Shown here: positions 24,487-32,311 of the stretch, one piece after another
How positions within the stretch are numbered: the stretch's first letter is position 1
Layout: every line of letters begins with the position of its first letter
Assembly: GCA_937988745.1 (NCBI GenBank)
Contig: CALKAR010000174.1
Location: forward strand, 1-64,000
Origin: an uncultured Peptococcaceae bacterium
GTDB lineage: Bacteria; Bacillota; Limnochordia; Darwinibacteriales; Darwinibacteriaceae
DNA: 64,000 nt
Direction of reading: 5' to 3'
Program-made: the position numbers and the translations under genes
Notes under the pieces: model-generated
What the model was told of the DNA's origin: nothing
Databases searched by the model: none
The model's input: only the letters and a program-made list of their open reading frames with translations

Positions 24487-25740
24487 GTGAATCAAGGTAT
24501 TATCGCAGCAATTCTCAGTATCATATTTTATCTCACAAGTCTCTTAGGAGGAACTGCGCCACAGCAGGCCACCGCTCCCCAAGCGTACAGCGCATTTGAA
24601 CAGCAGACTGTCTCATCAATCATGGGAAGGCGTGCGGTCGTACTTGGCGAAAAAATCGCACTTCGTTCAGGACCAGATACCACGTATCCAGCGATAACCG
24701 CCTTAAGTAAAGGAACCGAAGTGACTGTCCTGCAGGCGGAAAACGGTTGGTACAAGGTACGCTTTGCTGGTGGGCGAACAGGATGGATCGCTGGAAGCAG
24801 TGCAGCTCTCCAACCATCGGAACGAGCAGCACGTACGAAGCCAACAATTCTAGGTTATTACGTTCTCGATAGTGATTCTTTCACTGCCGTACTCGATCAT
24901 GGACAAATCCTTACGAGTATAGCTCCGTCCTATTGGAGTCTATCAAGCAGCGGAGACCTGATCGGTGATTTTAACCCTAATGCCATGGGCGAATCCCTTC
25001 TCTTTGCCGGCAATCATGGTTTGGAGACCTATGCTCTAATCAAGAGCGATGAAGCAAACGTTCTATTAGCTGACCCTGTAGCCCAAGAAAAAGCAATCAG
25101 TAATATTATCAACGCTCTTGAGGAATGGGGTGTCCACGGCGCACATTTGAGTTTAGGCAATCCTGCCGCAGAACTTGCTGATAAGCTGACAGCATTCACA
25201 GCTAAGCTTGCCGAGGCACTCAAAAGTCATGAACTTAAAATATCCATGGATGTGCCTGCTCTAACTGATAACAGCGGCAGCAGTGCTTATGATTATGGAG
25301 CGCTGGCAGAATATGTTGATTTTATGGTGATTATGGCCTATAACCAGCACCATCCCGATAGCTTGCCAGGCCCTGTAGCAGGTGCCGACTGGGTAGAAGA
25401 AGTCATCCGCTTTGCCCTTAGTCAGGTGCCGCAAGAACAGCTCGTGCTGGGGCTGCCTACTTTCGGATACGATTGGCCTCGGGAAGGACGTGCCCAGTCA
25501 TTGTCCCACATCCAAGCAATGGAAACGGCCGCCGCGCAGGGTGTTAAGGTACGCTGGCATAGTCAGCACAAAGCACCCTACTTTACCTACGGAGACGGCC
25601 ATGAAGTATGGTTTGAAAACCGATATAGTCTGCAGGCAAAACTGCAGCTTGCCGAAAGTTACGGACTTCGGGGAGTAGCTCTGTGGCGCTTAGGTCAAGA
25701 AGATGCAGGAATTTGGGATCTCTTGAGAGCTTATTCCTAA
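24487..25740 (+). CDS. Exported SH3b protein with a degenerate GH18 (SleL/YaaH-like) domain
   Basis: 417 aa, the only recognised plus-strand gene. A hydrophobic N-terminus (about 4-22) is followed by a bacterial SH3 domain (about 50-108: LRSGPDTTYPAITALSKGTEV, WYKVRF, GWIAG) and a GH18-type barrel (about 117-417) with LGYYVLD, ISMDVPA, VDFMVIMAYNQHH and GLRGVALWRLGQED. The catalytic DxxDxE strand is replaced by GVHGAHLSLGN, so all three acidic residues appear lost. Probably a glycan- or cortex-binding spore protein rather than an active hydrolase. GTG start after GGAGGAGGA. It converges on a deacetylase gene with a 4-nt overlap and no terminator. Confidence 0.75.
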   Translation: MNQGIIAAILSIIFYLTSLLGGTAPQQATAPQAYSAFEQQTVSSIMGRRAVVLGEKIALRSGPDTTYPAITALSKGTEVTVLQAENGWYKVRFAGGRTGWIAGSSAALQPSERAARTKPTILGYYVLDSDSFTAVLDHGQILTSIAPSYWSLSSSGDLIGDFNPNAMGESLLFAGNHGLETYALIKSDEANVLLADPVAQEKAISNIINALEEWGVHGAHLSLGNPAAELADKLTAFTAKLAEALKSHELKISMDVPALTDNSGSSAYDYGALAEYVDFMVIMAYNQHHPDSLPGPVAGADWVEEVIRFALSQVPQEQLVLGLPTFGYDWPREGRAQSLSHIQAMETAAAQGVKVRWHSQHKAPYFTYGDGHEVWFENRYSLQAKLQLAESYGLRGVALWRLGQEDAGIWDLLRAYS

Positions 25741-26729
25741 TCTGCTAGTAATTCGCCGACCGTTACCAGGCGATAACCCTTTTTCAGCAGTTGATCGATA
25801 ATAATGGGGAGAGCTTCCAGCGTGGGCTGCGTAGGGTGCATCAGCACTAAGGCACCGTTGGAGGCTCTTCCTACTACCCGATCGATGATAGTGGTAGGAG
25901 CTGGCCGCTGCCAGTCTACCGTGTCAATTGTCCACAGAACGGTCTTATAGCCTAACTCTCCGGCTACCACTACAGTGTCCCTGTTGTGGTCTCCCCCCGG
26001 TGGCGCAAACAGCGTAGGTTTCTGCCCTGTAGCCTCCACCAAGATCTCTTCGCCCTCTAAAATCAGACGTCTCACTTCATCGCGGCTCATCTTGCTAGGC
26101 ATACCGTGCCAGCCACCATGGTTGCCAATTTCGTGACCAGCTTCAGCGATTTTGCGAGCTAGATCAGGTGTCCGCTTAGCCCATCTGCCGGTGGGAAACC
26201 ATGTTGCGGAGACCTCATACCTTTCAAAGACTTCGAGCATCGGCTCGATGAACTCATCGCCCCAGTCCACGTTCACCATCAGAGCCATTACAGGATCTGT
26301 CGTGGGACCCCGCCGATAAGCCTGAAAGTGTTTCTGAGTGATGGAGGGGAGAATCTGTACCATTACATAATCAACGCGGCTGTTGGCAGGAGCAGACAGC
26401 AGCGCATCGACAGTAGCATTGACGTCTACAACCTGGCCAACCTGCTCTGCAAGCACTGCACCAGCCTGCCAGTCCCAAGACGCATTGCGTGCTTCAACGT
26501 AATAACCCTCGGCAAGGCTAGCAATCACATCATAAAGCTCGTGTTCTAACAGTCCACCCACAGGATAATTGTCAAGGGTTACCCCTGGTTTCACCCCGTA
26601 CATAAAGCGGCGAAGTTTATCTACCACCCGTGGCCCCCACATTATTGATGCGCCAAGCACTAGAATTATAATGCACAGAGTTAAGGTTCGACGGGTAATG
26701 ATCAATGAAAAGCCCTGTCTCCTGCGCAT
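25737..26729 (-). CDS. Membrane-anchored NodB-fold polysaccharide deacetylase-like protein (YlxY-type)
   Basis: 330 aa. One N-terminal membrane segment (about 13-32), a ~110-residue non-catalytic region, then a NodB domain. The HxxxH metal pair is present (HEIGNHGGWHG). The usual TFDD motif reads VNVDWGD, with Asn at the catalytic-base position, and RPP reads APP, so activity may be altered or lost, as suspected for YlxY homologues. GGAGGG ribosome site; the start abuts the stop of the preceding deacetylase gene. Confidence 0.75.
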   Translation of the reverse strand: MRRRQGFSLIITRRTLTLCIIILVLGASIMWGPRVVDKLRRFMYGVKPGVTLDNYPVGGLLEHELYDVIASLAEGYYVEARNASWDWQAGAVLAEQVGQVVDVNATVDALLSAPANSRVDYVMVQILPSITQKHFQAYRRGPTTDPVMALMVNVDWGDEFIEPMLEVFERYEVSATWFPTGRWAKRTPDLARKIAEAGHEIGNHGGWHGMPSKMSRDEVRRLILEGEEILVEATGQKPTLFAPPGGDHNRDTVVVAGELGYKTVLWTIDTVDWQRPAPTTIIDRVVGRASNGALVLMHPTQPTLEALPIIIDQLLKKGYRLVTVGELLAD

Positions 26730-27500
26730 TTAATTCCCTCCTGGTTTACGCCTCTGTGTTCCTTCGTGATCAATATAGTAGTCTCCATCTAAGATTATTT
26801 CTGAAACAGGAACTATACGGTAACCCTGCTTGATCAAGTCAGGAATTATCCTGCGAATTGCCCCGGGGGTACCTGGAGCGGCATTGTGGAACAACACGAT
26901 ATCTCCGGGCTTGATTTGACCCATCACCCGAGCATAAATTTGGTCACTGGTTGAGTTCTTCCAGTCGAGAGAGTCAACTGACCATTGAATAGTCTTATAG
27001 CCAATAGAGGACGCTGCTTGAATGACAGTATTGTTGTATTCTCCGAATGGAGGTCGAAACAGCAGGGGCTGTTCGCCAACAAGATCCCGAATCATTTCTG
27101 CGTTTCTTTCCAGCTCTTGAATCACTCCTGAGGTGGTCAAGCTGTTCATATGTGGATGCGAGTAGCTGTGGTTTCCAATTTCATGACCTTCGGCAGCGAT
27201 CTTCACCACATAGTCCGGATGTTTATCAATCCAATAACCTGCTAAGAAAAATGTAGTGCGGATATCGTATTCCTTTAGAATACTGAGGATTTCGTCAGTG
27301 AGGTCTGTGCCCCATGTGGCATCAAAGGATAGGGCTACCACCTTGTCGGGGGTGTCCACCCTATAAATAGGAATCAGCCTCCCCCGCGAAGTCACTGCCG
27401 TAACAAGTGGTTCACGAATCTGCGGCAGTGCAGCGAAGAAGGCCAATAGAAGTACCAACAAAATATACTGCCATCTCAATCTGAGCACGAATACACGCAT
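26730..27500 (-). CDS. Polysaccharide deacetylase (PdaB/YlxY-like), membrane-anchored
   Basis: 256 aa from the ATG at 27500 (GAGGGGGAG in front; an upstream in-frame ATG at 27524 lacks one). One N-terminal membrane helix (about 8-27), then a NodB domain: VVALSFDATWG, HEIGNHSYSHPHMN (metal His pair), RPPFGEYN, QWSVDSLDW, LFHN. It probably deacetylates peptidoglycan N-acetyl groups, perhaps in the cortex pathway given neighbouring sleB. Exact substrate unknown. Confidence 0.85.
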   Translation of the reverse strand: MRVFVLRLRWQYILLVLLLAFFAALPQIREPLVTAVTSRGRLIPIYRVDTPDKVVALSFDATWGTDLTDEILSILKEYDIRTTFFLAGYWIDKHPDYVVKIAAEGHEIGNHSYSHPHMNSLTTSGVIQELERNAEMIRDLVGEQPLLFRPPFGEYNNTVIQAASSIGYKTIQWSVDSLDWKNSTSDQIYARVMGQIKPGDIVLFHNAAPGTPGAIRRIIPDLIKQGYRIVPVSEIILDGDYYIDHEGTQRRKPGGN

Positions 27501-27530
27501 CTTATCTCCCCCTCGTGTATTCATATTCAG

Positions 27531-28145
27531 TTAGATGGCGAAGTTATGATTCCCAATCTGTTTGATTACCCTGCGGGTTTCCCAAAACTGTCTATTTCTA
27601 GTAGTACTGGGGTTATAGAAAAACAGCGCACCACCGGTGGGATCTTCACCCTGCAGTGCACGGGTAACCGCTTCTCGACAAGTCTCATCTGCCTGGGTAG
27701 GCAGTTGATTGCGCTCCACAGGCGTAAACTGGCCTGGCTGGTAGATGACTTCATAAATCGAATTAGGGAATTTCGAACTACGCACTCTATTCAGCACAAC
27801 AGCAGCGACCGCAATCTTCCCTTCCAGCGATTCTCCGCGAGCCTCAGCATAAACCAGTCTTGCCATAAGCTCTGCATCCTCATCGGTAACCAAATACAGC
27901 GTTCCATCACTTAACGTAATCGTATAAGGCCGTTTGTTTGGTATCCGGAGTACGGTGCCGATCTGCAGGCGGGTCGGATCCGTTATCTTATTGTAGCTGG
28001 CCAATTCCCGCCAGGGCAGCCCATACTGCAGAGCAATTTCTGATAAAGTGTCACCAGGCCTTACGGTATAAGTGCGCACTTCATCAGCAGAACTTATTCC
28101 AATGAATAATAACATCAAAACCAAAGCAATCAGGATTTTTCGCAT
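27531..28145 (-). CDS. Exported LysM plus SleB-type (Hydrolase_2) cortex-lytic protein
   Basis: 204 aa. A signal peptide (about 1-20, ISSADE) is followed by one LysM repeat (RTYTVRPGDTLSEIALQYGL to VLRIPN, about 24-70) and a SleB catalytic domain with MARLVYAEARGESLEGKIAVAAVVLNRV (the catalytic Glu in YAEARGE) and GALFFYNP. Likely a lytic enzyme of spore cortex or peptidoglycan, kept in the deacetylase neighbourhood. ATG at 28145 preferred over a TTG one codon upstream. Confidence 0.87.
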   Translation of the reverse strand: MRKILIALVLMLLFIGISSADEVRTYTVRPGDTLSEIALQYGLPWRELASYNKITDPTRLQIGTVLRIPNKRPYTITLSDGTLYLVTDEDAELMARLVYAEARGESLEGKIAVAAVVLNRVRSSKFPNSIYEVIYQPGQFTPVERNQLPTQADETCREAVTRALQGEDPTGGALFFYNPSTTRNRQFWETRRVIKQIGNHNFAI

Positions 28146-28210
28146 CAACTTCCCTCTCTACCAGGTATGTTCTTACTTTTCATTCCACAGGAACCTAAGA
28201 TTTCCTCTAA

Positions 28211-29005
28211 TTACTCGCCGCCATTTCTTCCCAATTTGTCCAGCCAATGCAGCACACGGTTGCGAGCAATGACTCGGGAAAAAGAGACTCTTTCAGCAGC
28301 CAAGTTCAATGTCGCAATCATCACAAGGACGACTAATTGAACCCAAACCGGAGCTGACGATGCCAGTGCAAATCCTAGAACCCCTCCCAGCGGGTTAGCA
28401 CCTGTGTCTCCCATGATCGCCTTTTCGCGGAGATCCCAGGGAAGATATCCTATTACAGCGCCAGTTAGAACCAAGAGCCAGCCTGCTCCGGGAATAACAA
28501 TGGCAGTGATCAGCGAGATACCAACAAAGAGCTTGCCCGCTCGTCCCGGCCTGAGATCAAAGAGATTGATTAAATTAGCCATCAAGACCATGAGCAGAGC
28601 CTGTACAGCCGCAGGAAAGAAGCTTTCTGTAACCGCACGGGAAACCAGAAATGCAAATACTGCCCCACCCACGGCCTTTAAAGCACCTGTTGTGAGCTGC
28701 CCGTTTAGAACTGCGTTCAAGTGTCCTTGAAAGCCGCGCTGTCTGCTGTCACCCGCAAGGTCATCAATCAATCCCAGCAAACTAAAACCGAGCAAAACCA
28801 CAATGGGAAGATTGCGTTCCCCCGCGACCAGCTCAGGAAACAGAAGCCATACAACAATGGAGGCGAAAATAAACGCAAGGCCCAGACCTGTGGGAAGCTG
28901 GCGCCCTGCGTAGTTCTGTATTCGTGTCCGTCCCACGGTGGGCATCAGCAGAGGCACCAATGTATAAGAAGATATCATCGCTAGAATCACGGACAGTATC
29001 AACAT
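28211..29005 (-). CDS. MraY/WecA-like phospho-sugar transferase family membrane protein
   Basis: 264 aa with about eight to nine membrane segments. Family elements: FSLLGLIDDLAGD (the Asp-rich cytoplasmic loop), NLINLFDLRPGRAGK (counterpart of the NxxNxxDGxxGL motif) and KAIMGDTGANPLGG (counterpart of the D/N-rich catalytic loop). The enzymes move phospho-sugars onto undecaprenyl phosphate. Shorter than MraY (~320 aa). It is last in the steA-steB-GT2 run and overlaps the GT2 gene by 7 nt, so it probably works with it. Confidence 0.78.
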   Translation of the reverse strand: MLILSVILAMISSYTLVPLLMPTVGRTRIQNYAGRQLPTGLGLAFIFASIVVWLLFPELVAGERNLPIVVLLGFSLLGLIDDLAGDSRQRGFQGHLNAVLNGQLTTGALKAVGGAVFAFLVSRAVTESFFPAAVQALLMVLMANLINLFDLRPGRAGKLFVGISLITAIVIPGAGWLLVLTGAVIGYLPWDLREKAIMGDTGANPLGGVLGFALASSAPVWVQLVVLVMIATLNLAAERVSFSRVIARNRVLHWLDKLGRNGGE

Positions 29006-29691
29006 ACGCTAGACCGCTCCTTCAGACACCGGCGCAGAGTACTGATTATCTGCACAAACTGCCGCCCTCTATGGCAAAAGCCGTCTAGGCCTCGTCCCGT
29101 AGCACGGTGCTGCATAGCAAGAGGCACTTCCTGAATACGGAAGCCCGCCCAAGCAGCCTGGAGTGTGAGAGCAATTTCTACACCAAATCCCGGGGCAAAA
29201 CCTCCTACTGTCTCCAGGACTGCGCGATTCACCGCTCGCTGCCCGGATAGAGGTGAATTTAATCTGATCCCGCCGTAGCGCCTTATCGCCCAAGCGGCGA
29301 ACCGACGAACTATACCAAATCCCATAGTTCCCTCGTTGTGGCCTTGATGGGCAGCAAAGTGCGCAATTGTCATATCCGCTTCACCAGCAAAGACGGGAAC
29401 CAGAAGCTCATACGCAAGGCGAGCTGTCTCACCTAAATCCCCATCCAAAAGCAGATAAAAAGGAGCCGATACGCTCTGCCAACCCTTGTTCAGAGCAGCT
29501 CCCTTACCCATATTAGTCGGCATGTCCACAACCCTGGCGCCTGCCTGCTCTGCCAATCTACCTGTATCGTCGGTGGAACCATCATTGATTACTACCACCT
29601 GACTAACTCCTGGTATTTGAGCAGCCGCTTTCACAGTAGCAGTTATGGTTTCGGCTTCGTTATAGGCGGGAATGAGCACAGCGGCGTTCAT
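28999..29691 (-). CDS. Family 2 glycosyltransferase
   Basis: 230 aa GT-A fold. N-terminus AAVLIPAYNEAETI, VVVINDGSTDDT, MGKGAALNKGW and LLLDGDLGE (DXD-type metal site). No C-terminal membrane helices, unlike DPM or polyisoprenyl-linked homologues. It overlaps steB (4 nt) and the MraY-like gene (7 nt), implying tight coupling. Sugar and acceptor not deducible. Confidence 0.83.
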   Translation of the reverse strand: MNAAVLIPAYNEAETITATVKAAAQIPGVSQVVVINDGSTDDTGRLAEQAGARVVDMPTNMGKGAALNKGWQSVSAPFYLLLDGDLGETARLAYELLVPVFAGEADMTIAHFAAHQGHNEGTMGFGIVRRFAAWAIRRYGGIRLNSPLSGQRAVNRAVLETVGGFAPGFGVEIALTLQAAWAGFRIQEVPLAMQHRATGRGLDGFCHRGRQFVQIISTLRRCLKERSSVC

Positions 29692-30350
29692 CGCTGACGC
29701 ACCAACTCAGGGAGCAGGCCAACGGCGCCTGGTCCTGTACCATAATAGCCTCCGGCTTCTGAAGCAAGGCCAAGTACAAGGGCAAGTTCACCTAGTAAAC
29801 TGTCATTCATGTCGACACAGAGATTAGTACCTGGTTCCGGAACAGTAACATCGCCGGAACGCAGAAAAGCAACATGAACACCAGCACTGCTTAATTTGTG
29901 CACGAGCGCAGCCTGCTCATCACTTAGAGGGACAGCAAGCCATACTACAGCGGCATCTTCGATGTAATCTTCGCGTTCCTGCAGCTCTTTCCACGTCATT
30001 TCCTGCAGGACAGCTCCGGCCGCGCTTAATAGAGCCGCTATTTCCTCCAGTTCGTTGATGTGGTCGTGGGGATCGGTAATGATCAGAATCTCTTTGTCCT
30101 GCAGAATACCGTCCAAGAGTATATTCTTTACACTCTGCCAGCTCTGATTAACTACCCGCTCTCTTTCGGTTAACGCAGCTACACTTGCCTTAAGTTCTGT
30201 AAACTGCGCCTCTAGATCAGAAATAATCATTCCCTGCTCTTTGACTAAACGATCATCTTGAAATAAGGCGCCTCCAATTAGAATACCAAGGATCAAGCTG
30301 AATAGAACACCGACAATCGATGCCACATGATAGCGGAAACTATGATGCAC
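29688..30350 (-). CDS. steB: MctB/SteB-like membrane protein
   Basis: 220 aa. One N-terminal membrane helix (about 11-27), a coiled-coil segment (about 30-70) and a C-terminal alpha/beta region with GTGPGAVGLLPELV. This is the pattern of the family named copper transporter MctB in mycobacteria and SteB in Corynebacterium, where it is paired with SteA. A role in envelope or septal function is inferred from pairing with steA. Symbol tentative. Confidence 0.68.
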   Translation of the reverse strand: MHHSFRYHVASIVGVLFSLILGILIGGALFQDDRLVKEQGMIISDLEAQFTELKASVAALTERERVVNQSWQSVKNILLDGILQDKEILIITDPHDHINELEEIAALLSAAGAVLQEMTWKELQEREDYIEDAAVVWLAVPLSDEQAALVHKLSSAGVHVAFLRSGDVTVPEPGTNLCVDMNDSLLGELALVLGLASEAGGYYGTGPGAVGLLPELVRQR

Positions 30351-31472
30351 TCACAGCCCTCCTATCAGCACCCTCAATTGGAGCCACAACAGGCGTAGAT
30401 AGTGGCGCCATGGCGAGGCAAAGGCTAAAAAAACAAGAATGGGTATGGCAACCGCAACGACCATGGGCACAAGCTGGCTGGCAGAACCAGTATTGTAGAG
30501 CTTGCTCACCCCTTTAGCATCTAGAAGAATCGGTCCGATTTTCATGCGGGTGAGGAAAGTGGAAGCCATACCCTTGCGCCCTTTTTCCAGGAAGTCAATC
30601 ATGTTCGAATGCGAACCGACCAAGACGATCAACTCAGCACCTTTATCGTGGGCCAAGAGAAGGGCCAGGTCTTCGCTTGTTCCTGGGGCAGGTACGAGAT
30701 GATACTCAAGCTGCAGCTGCTCTAAGCGTTCGCGACCCGGGCACCTGCCGTCAACGTAGGCATGTGCAACGAGTTCAGCACCGCAGTTCAAAGCACTATC
30801 GGATACGCTGTCCATATCGCCTACGATCACATGGGGTTTATGGCCGAACTTCAACAGAGCATCAGCACCGCCATCTACACCAACTAAAATCGGCTTAGCC
30901 TCTTGGATGTAGGACGAGAGAATTTCCAGATCCTCTTTGTATCCCAGACCGCGCACTACAACCACAACCGGCTTATCCTGAAATGAGGTTTTCAATTGAG
31001 GAAAGCCGATGCGGCCGAGAATCAGTTCTTTTTCTTGCTGGGCATAGGCGAGTGTGTTGTCCACAAAACGGGCTAGTTCGTCATCCAAGTTGAGAGCTGC
31101 AGAACGCATGTATTCTGAAACAGCATGCTCGGTCAAGATGCGCCCTGTAGCAATGACACGCTCACCGAGGAGAACCTGCCGATTGCGCACCGTTACCCAA
31201 TCGCCATCCTTTAGCTCCGAAAACACAGCTTCACCTAAATTATCAAGGTGAACTATCCCCGCATCACAGAGAAGTTTCGGGCCTTGATTGGGATAGCGGC
31301 CTGTTATAGAACAGCGCGCGTTGAGGACGGCGCTAGCTCCTCCTTCGATCAAGCCCAGCGCACCCATGGCATCTAGATCCTCATGATCAATAACAGCAAT
31401 CTCGCTCGGCTGCAGCTTGGGTACAAGTTCTTTGGTACGTCTGCCCATCCGGACCCTTCCCGAGATCTCCAT
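30351..31472 (-). CDS. steA: SteA-like protein (thiamine-pyrophosphokinase-like fold, membrane tail)
   Basis: 373 aa. An N-terminal beta-rich region (KTRG-like, LVPKLQPSEIAVIDHEDLDAMG) is followed by a TPK-like domain (ILVGVDGGADALLKFGHKPHVIVGDMDSVSD) and a C-terminal hydrophobic helix (about 335-358). SteA is a cytokinetic-ring protein in Corynebacterium and pairs with SteB, which follows immediately here. True thiamin pyrophosphokinase activity is unlikely. GGGGGAGGG ribosome site. A terminator separates it from spo0A. Confidence 0.75.
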   Translation of the reverse strand: MEISGRVRMGRRTKELVPKLQPSEIAVIDHEDLDAMGALGLIEGGASAVLNARCSITGRYPNQGPKLLCDAGIVHLDNLGEAVFSELKDGDWVTVRNRQVLLGERVIATGRILTEHAVSEYMRSAALNLDDELARFVDNTLAYAQQEKELILGRIGFPQLKTSFQDKPVVVVVRGLGYKEDLEILSSYIQEAKPILVGVDGGADALLKFGHKPHVIVGDMDSVSDSALNCGAELVAHAYVDGRCPGRERLEQLQLEYHLVPAPGTSEDLALLLAHDKGAELIVLVGSHSNMIDFLEKGRKGMASTFLTRMKIGPILLDAKGVSKLYNTGSASQLVPMVVAVAIPILVFLAFASPWRHYLRLLWLQLRVLIGGL

Positions 31473-31492
31473 GCCGCCCTCCCCCTACATTG

Positions 31493-31517
31493 AAAAAGAG
31501 ACGGTTTCCCGTCTCTT
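31493..31517 (-). terminator. Intrinsic terminator after spo0A
   Basis: GAGACGG / CCGTCTC with a GAAA loop and a TTTTT tail on the minus strand, 30 nt after the spo0A stop. It marks the end of the glm-to-spo0A transcription unit. Confidence 0.9.
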
Positions 31518-31546
31518 CTAATATGCATAAAAGGCCGCGAGCTTAG

Positions 31547-32299
31547 TCACTGCCTAGCTAGATCCAACTTGATAATATCTGCCATAGAAGCAATGAATGC
31601 CGAATTAGTAGGCTTGCCACGTTCCTCATCCACAAAAGAAAACAGCCGATTGAGCTGCTCGATGTCTCCGCGCTCCCAGGTTATCTCAATTGCATTGCGA
31701 ATCGCCCGTTCAACCCGCACTGACGTCGTCTGGAAACGCTCGGCAATTTGCGGATAGAGTTTCTTAGTCACTTGGCTGGCAAGCGAATGATCATTAACCA
31801 CCAGGACCATTGCTTCAATCAAGTAGTTATGACCTTTGAGATGGTCTGGCATGCCAATCTGTTCAAAATACTCAGCTGCCCTTCGTGCGATTATATCTGC
31901 TCCATAATCCCATGTACTCTCGGCGCCAGCTGCGAGCTCAGCGATCTGCCAAACACGTCTCACCAGCAAGTCTGCCGGAAATGGCTTTACTATGTAATAG
32001 TCGGCGCCGCGGGCATTGGCCCGTCTGACAAATTCATCGTCGCCAGTCTCCGACAGGACGATGATGCGCGGTTCCTTCGGAAATACCTGCCGCAGATTCT
32101 CCAAGGCCGCCATTCCGTCAGCAGCAGCCGATTCTATATCAAGAATCAGCATATCGACATCCTTCTCAACAATTGTTTGTGCTGTCTTCTCGGAGAACTC
32201 CTCACAACCAAGAAACAAAAAACCAGGCTCCCGTTCTAGATGCTCGATTGCTGCTTGGCAGAACTTCGTTGGGGCAGCCACAACCAATATCTTAAGCAA
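31547..32299 (-). CDS. spo0A: Sporulation transcription factor Spo0A with an altered receiver domain
   Basis: 250 aa. The C-terminal Spo0A effector domain is well conserved (HLKGHNYLIEAMVLVVND, LYPQIAERF, SVRVERAIRNAIEITWERG, GKPTNSAFIASMAD). The receiver keeps the phospho-acceptor Asp54 (LILDIE), Ser83 and Lys105 (IVKPF), but the beta1 acidic pair that binds Mg2+ is replaced: the sequence reads ILVVAAPTKF where canonical Spo0A has ADD. Phosphorylation may therefore be weak or lost. TTG start with AGGAGAG, 12 nt after the P-loop gene. It is separated from spoIVB by the glutamate mutase cluster. Confidence 0.92.
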   Translation of the reverse strand: MLKILVVAAPTKFCQAAIEHLEREPGFLFLGCEEFSEKTAQTIVEKDVDMLILDIESAAADGMAALENLRQVFPKEPRIIVLSETGDDEFVRRANARGADYYIVKPFPADLLVRRVWQIAELAAGAESTWDYGADIIARRAAEYFEQIGMPDHLKGHNYLIEAMVLVVNDHSLASQVTKKLYPQIAERFQTTSVRVERAIRNAIEITWERGDIEQLNRLFSFVDEERGKPTNSAFIASMADIIKLDLARQ

Positions 32300-32311
32300 C
32301 CTGTCACTCTC

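Noticed and set aside
30351..31472. Thiamin pyrophosphokinase
   Set aside because: Only the fold (GVDGGADALLKFG) is shared; the length, N-terminal domain and membrane tail fit SteA-like proteins.
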